Under the pieces are notes generated by a model. That model was not told where the DNA came from. It saw only the letters and a program-made list of their open reading frames with translations, and did no database searches. Positions 59,251-64,000 of a DNA stretch of 64,000 bases are shown here, one piece after another. The position numbers and the translations under genes are program-made. Position 1 is the first letter of the stretch. Each line of letters begins with the position of its first letter. This stretch comes from Serilophus lunatus (Eukaryota; Chordata; Aves; Passeriformes; Eurylaimidae), in the NCBI GenBank assembly GCA_013399895.1, contig VXBA01002404.1, positions 16,748 to 80,747 on the forward strand, written 5' to 3'.

Positions 59251-62200
59251 TAGAAAGAAAAAATCCTTCTCCCATTGGATAGCTGAAGACATCAGTTTAT
59301 AGACAGAAAAGAGATGGGGATAAAGGCAAAACACTATTTTAACAGGTGTGACACTTCTGAATATTGAAAGACTCTGTTTCACAAGAACTGCAAAAGACAG
59401 TTTCAACCCACAAATGTCTTGGTGACTGCTAATTTAACACCAGTAAGATTAACCTTCTCAGGAATGTGAAAACGATGTTGAGATAGGAAGCTCTGTAAAA
59501 AGTGTTTTATAAATGGGTTTTCTGGTTTAGTCCTGTTACTTTGCTCTCTGTCAACTCAAAAATGATATTTCTATTGCATGTAAAGTGAAAAAAAAATGAA
59601 AAAGATTTAAATGGTTCATTAACTTTGGTATGCACACTATTGAGATAAAGTTCATACTCTTCCTTCAGGCAAGCCTTAATGAATTGTAAGTTTTTCATCT
59701 GAAGCAACAGTGACTGGATATTGATTTAGAAAAGGTAAAGAGATGTGATTAAAAACCAAGCTACAATAGAATCAAATTACAACAATGTGGAATCTCATTG
59801 TACAATGAAATGTGATCATCCTATATATACTACTCAGCATGGGAACAAAAAAGAAAATGGACATTTCTTTATATCAGAGGGAGCAGAGTAAAGGCTGAAA
59901 AGTCATCATGCTTTGTAGAACAAAGCCAAATCCATCCCTGGAGTAAGCTACCTGAGCTTTTTCTCAGCCTCCAAGTGGATTTTATTAAGCCTATTATTTC
60001 ATTCTTTCAAACCTGTCTTTGTTTTTCTCTTGCATAAAGGATGCAGGAAAAACTCGATTTTTTTTATTTTTTTCCAAAACAAGCATTATTCTAGAACTTC
60101 TGCCATACCAAGACTCAAGTGATTCAGTGTGTTTTGTGTGGCTTGAATATCACCTCTGTGTCTGTATTTGCAGATGATTGGTTAAATGTACAAGGACTAT
60201 TAATTATAAAGTACCCTTAACTTATGGTGGTAATTTGGTTTTAAGGAAACATGTAAATTGAGCTGAAGCGATATATGCAAATCTAAAAGAATTTAATTTA
60301 ATTTTCCTAAAATTTCAGCTCACCTCTTTTTAATGTTCCCCCCTGCCTCCTTTTTCAAGTAGTATTAGTCTAGGTGTTCAGCTGAAGAAAGACAAGGGAT
60401 AGAAACCAAATCACTGGAAGCGATGCCGAATTGTGCAAACCTTGACGCTGAAAGCTGTTGCTAGGGAGGGAGAATGGCTAGATGACTCCTGAGATAGGAA
60501 AGGCACAGTAGACTCTAGTGTTAAGCTGTAAGGCCAAGACGAGTGTATCCATAACCTTCAAGACATTTAGGGGTCGGTGGTAGTCCTTGGCAAATTTCAC
60601 AGGGTTCAGAATGAACTTGAGAACAGTATATTGCTAGGCTGTTTCAAACCTAATTTAGGCAACTTCTAATTTCCTGCCTACAAGCATTTATATTAATTTG
60701 TTGTTGCATTCAGTTAATGATCCAATGACACAGGAATCACTATGCCCATGTTTAAATTACTATGCAATTAAAATCAGCTTCTCACACAAACGCTGTTGAA
60801 CTCTTCCATCCAGACAGAGGGTCTGCGTTGGACTTTCTTAACTCCAGGAAGGCTATTTTGCAACTGAGCCAGAAAGCAATGCACAAGAGCACTGCCCACT
60901 GATCGCTCTCAAAGGCCGTGGGCAGCAGTTCGTAGCCAGCAGCACAGCTTCTGGCTTGCTTTTTTTGTCTTCATTCCACAGGTAACAAAGACAGAAAATG
61001 AAAAGACCAGACTTTGTAAAGCCAGGCAAAGTGCTATGAATTGCCCTTCACTTCAGGCCAATAGTGAAGAGGAAAGGTAGCTTAGATTCAGCAACTGTGT
61101 ATTTCTCTTAGCCCAGAAGCTAATACCTTAGGTATCATTCAGCTAAGTGGATCTTTTATAAAAATAAAATCAAAACAAACTCACAAAAAGCACTTCTTCA
61201 GTTCTTCTAAATTCCAACACAAGCAGAAAACAGTAGAGGTGAGCACCCACAAGCCAGACTAGCATCATCACCACTTTGTCACTAAAATTCCGAGTAATTC
61301 AACAAGAATGCACCTTCCTTTTCAGTAGGCTGTTCCACTCATTACTATTTGCCATAGTTACATTAAATTTGTTTATGTCTATTAGAACTGGAAAACTTGA
61401 CAAACTAGAAAAATATAACTAGAAGAGATCTAGGTCCTGCTGTATATCCAAAGGGAAAAAACAAAACAAACCAAAACCAAAACGAACCAACAACAGAGCT
61501 CCTGGCTTGCACCCAATCTACCGACTCACAGCCACACTGGCTGAAACTGAAGCTCAGATCCAAGGGCCATGTGTAAGTGTATGCTCGGTCAGCAGCTGTT
61601 TGCAATAAAGAAGTGTAGATGGGTTTATCAGAGGTCAATCTCTTATGCTTCTGTATCAATTTTGATGCTGTGTTAGCTCAAGAATGGCAATACAAATGAT
61701 GCCTGGAATGGGAATACACCGTCATGCAATTCTCCTTTCAGGCACGATGCTATCTTCTGTTGTCTGTAGGCAACTACCTGCACCTACAAGATGGCAAGAG
61801 CTGGTACCTCTTGATGATCCAGCTCTAGAAAAGAATTTCCCAGATAATGGCTCTCTGAAATATCAATTTTTTTTCCTGGGAGGAATAAGCTTTTGCCACT
61901 CTCCTGACTCAGCCCAGGATTGCCTTTTATTCACTACTGGTACTGCGCCAAATAGAGCTTGTACGTTAAGATTTCCTTTTGTGAGCACAGGAGAATCTGT
62001 CAAGACTGCACAAGAACTGTTAAGTTTTTTTATATGGAGTTTGCACATGGCAAAAGAGGCTGGGAGGGCAAGAGAAAGAGAAGCAGAGGAAAAGAAGAAA
62101 GGATGGAAAGCAAGCAGGCACAAGCACAGCACCAGGGACCTTGACTTCACTCACCACAGAAGTCAAGGTCAGGTATAATCCTCACTTTATTCATATGAGA

Positions 62201-64000
62201 AAGTGAACCTGGCCTACCTCACACACATACTTCACCCTATTTCTTTTTTTCTAATGCTTTTAAAAACATCTACCTTCCTGTAAGTCTCTTTAAATTGTAA
62301 TGGCTTCTCATATTGCACTTCTGGAGTGCTCCTTTGTCTCAGGAATTCCTGGGAATTGCACATTCATGTTCCTGTAGTTTATTTTCTGTAAAATTAAACT
62401 TTAAATTTATTAAAACTGTGATATGTGTGTCTCACATTAGGAATTTGGATCTTCACCTGCACGCCTGCCACCCTCAGCCTTAGAGATCTGAGATGTTTAT
62501 GTACCATTTGAACTGAATTCGACAATCAGATTCTTTTTTCACTCTCTCTTTGTACATACAAAAAGTCCTACAACTAACAGTACAATGTACTACTGAAGCA
62601 AACAGGGCAGTATAAATCCAGGTAGTTTCAATCTAGTATTGCTGGATGAAGGAAACACAATGGTACTTTGAGCAGCAGAATGATCCAGATGCACCTATAC
62701 ATCTCAATTTTCTGTTCTAATCAAAGAACTTTATATGATGTGTTCCCCAGACTGACAAGTATTGGCATGAACAGACAGATATACCTGCTGGTTGCCTTGC
62801 TCCCCAAAAGGTCATGTTTCCACAGGAAATCAAATTATCTGGGAAGGGGAACCCTGGCGAGACAGAGAGGAGCTGGAGTTGACCTTCATGTCATAGCAGT
62901 GACATTGCTATGGATACTTTGCAGAGCAGAAAAAGATACCCAGAGCTTTAGAACATGCTGGTGGAGGCACTAATTAAACATCTAGAAACTCACGGCAACT
63001 TGTGATAGTCATATTAGTAAAATCAATTTAGCAAATCTTTTAGGATTATTCAATTCAGTTAATTTATTAAATTATCTCCCTTCAAATTCTAGACAAAAGG
63101 CAAGTTAAATAGATGTTTTTCCTGCAATATAAAATTAGAACAAAGAAACACTTTTTAGATGAAAATGAGAGACAATGGGAAAAGCATCCTTTGCTGTTGA
63201 ACTTCATTCTATTTTATAAACCAATAAAAATACAAATTAATAGATTCCTTGTGCAATAAACATGGAAATAGGACAGATATGTTTCCTCTTTGCAAGCCAT
63301 TTAACCAGAAAATTCTGCACTGTTTTCTAAGAAGTACCTTCTCTCTAAGGACAGAGAGAGAAGAAATGTAGAGAAAGACAAAATTTTATGAGACAGAAAA
63401 CCTGGAAATTATCCAAAATGTATCTGGTTCCTGGAACTAATAATAACAAATTAAAACAAACATTCTTGGAGTAAGATGTACTGCTCTATTACTAGAAAAT
63501 ACTATATTGAAAAGCAACTACCAATTACATTAAATTACACTTCTTTAAATCCCTTCACAAATAGAATCAGTGTTTTAAAACACAATGGAAATAAAATGTT
63601 CTGTGAAAATATTGACCACTCAAACTGAGACGCCAAAGCAGTATTATACACCTCAGCTAGACGTAAACACATTCCATGTACTTGTTCACCATTTTGGCCA
63701 TTACTGCCCACAACTACATTCTTGTTTTTCACAGTAAGGTACATCACTTTAGGAAGCTAAAGCATGCTGGGAAAGCCAATTAGCCTTCACTGCTTGCTCT
63801 TCACTTTCACGCTAACAACAGGTCCAGTGACAGGAACATGGGGAGCAGGAAGAAGATTCACAGAAATTTCTTGTTAAACTTGCCTTGTGGACATCCACCA
63901 GGACATTCTGCCCCAAAACAGGAATGGTCAGCTAACAGACAGCCTCCAAACACAACCCACTGTTGAGTTCCCATGGTAAGGGCTGTACCAAGGGCGGGAG
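59251..64000. other. No confident gene to the window end
   Basis: The longest frame is 164 codons at 61684-62178 (plus). Its C-terminal part is a K/E/R-rich stretch from a purine tract, and neither its N-terminus nor its flanks suggest a gene. GC content rises slightly near 60.8-61.0 and 63.8-64.0 kb without an identifiable feature. Confidence 0.45.

Noticed and set aside
61684..62178. 164-codon plus-strand frame, the longest outside repeats
   Set aside because: No recognisable domain; the tail is encoded by a purine tract, and a 95-codon minus frame overlaps it. Length alone is not enough in 64 kb.

Overview
The window looks like a gene-poor, AT-rich stretch of a bird nuclear genome. The main reason is the repeat content: at least nine fragments of CR1 non-LTR retrotransposons. 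Several carry the CR1 reverse-transcriptase reading frame and the CR1 3' terminus (an 'attctatgattctgtg'-type end). Three kinds of LTR-like repeat and ordinary vertebrate microsatellites accompany them. No bacterial, plasmid or phage features are present. A run of 62 N at 34466-34527 shows this is a draft assembly.

Layout. 0-3.4 kb: a CR1 3' end and a possible small exon. 3.4-3.9 kb: a 5'-truncated LTR of family X (my label). 3.9-7.7 kb: nothing recognisable. 7.7-9.1 kb: an older CR1 split by a younger CR1. 9.7-11.1 kb: a GC- and CpG-rich block next to a possible short minus-strand transcription unit. 11.35-11.69 kb: a minus-strand solo LTR. 16.6-17.4 kb: two adjacent minus-strand CR1 fragments. 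17-27 kb: mostly unannotatable AT-rich DNA. 27.5 and 30.1-30.6 kb: CR1 3' ends. 31.2 kb: an LTR of family Y (my label). 33-35 kb: microsatellites, then a CR1 with the RT core motifs, interrupted by the assembly gap. 37.9 kb: a possible exon. 38-47 kb: nothing recognisable apart from simple repeats. 47.1-48.6 kb: two family X LTRs in opposite orientation, one carrying a nested family Y LTR. 50-53.7 kb: MIR-like and tRNA-like relics and a 116-bp hairpin. 57.7 and 59.0 kb: old CR1-like relics. The rest to 64 kb shows nothing I can name.

No host protein-coding gene can be called with confidence. The window may lie between genes or inside a large intron. The coding content that can be named is decayed CR1 reverse transcriptase. 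I did not find a new biological system. The best leads are the compact minus-strand unit with its CpG-rich block at 9.7-11.1 kb, the nested and inverted LTR cluster at 47.1-48.6 kb, the 116-bp inverted repeat at 53.56 kb, the CR1-in-CR1 insertion, the CR1-embedded assembly gap whose N length looks too short, and two spliceable exon-like segments.
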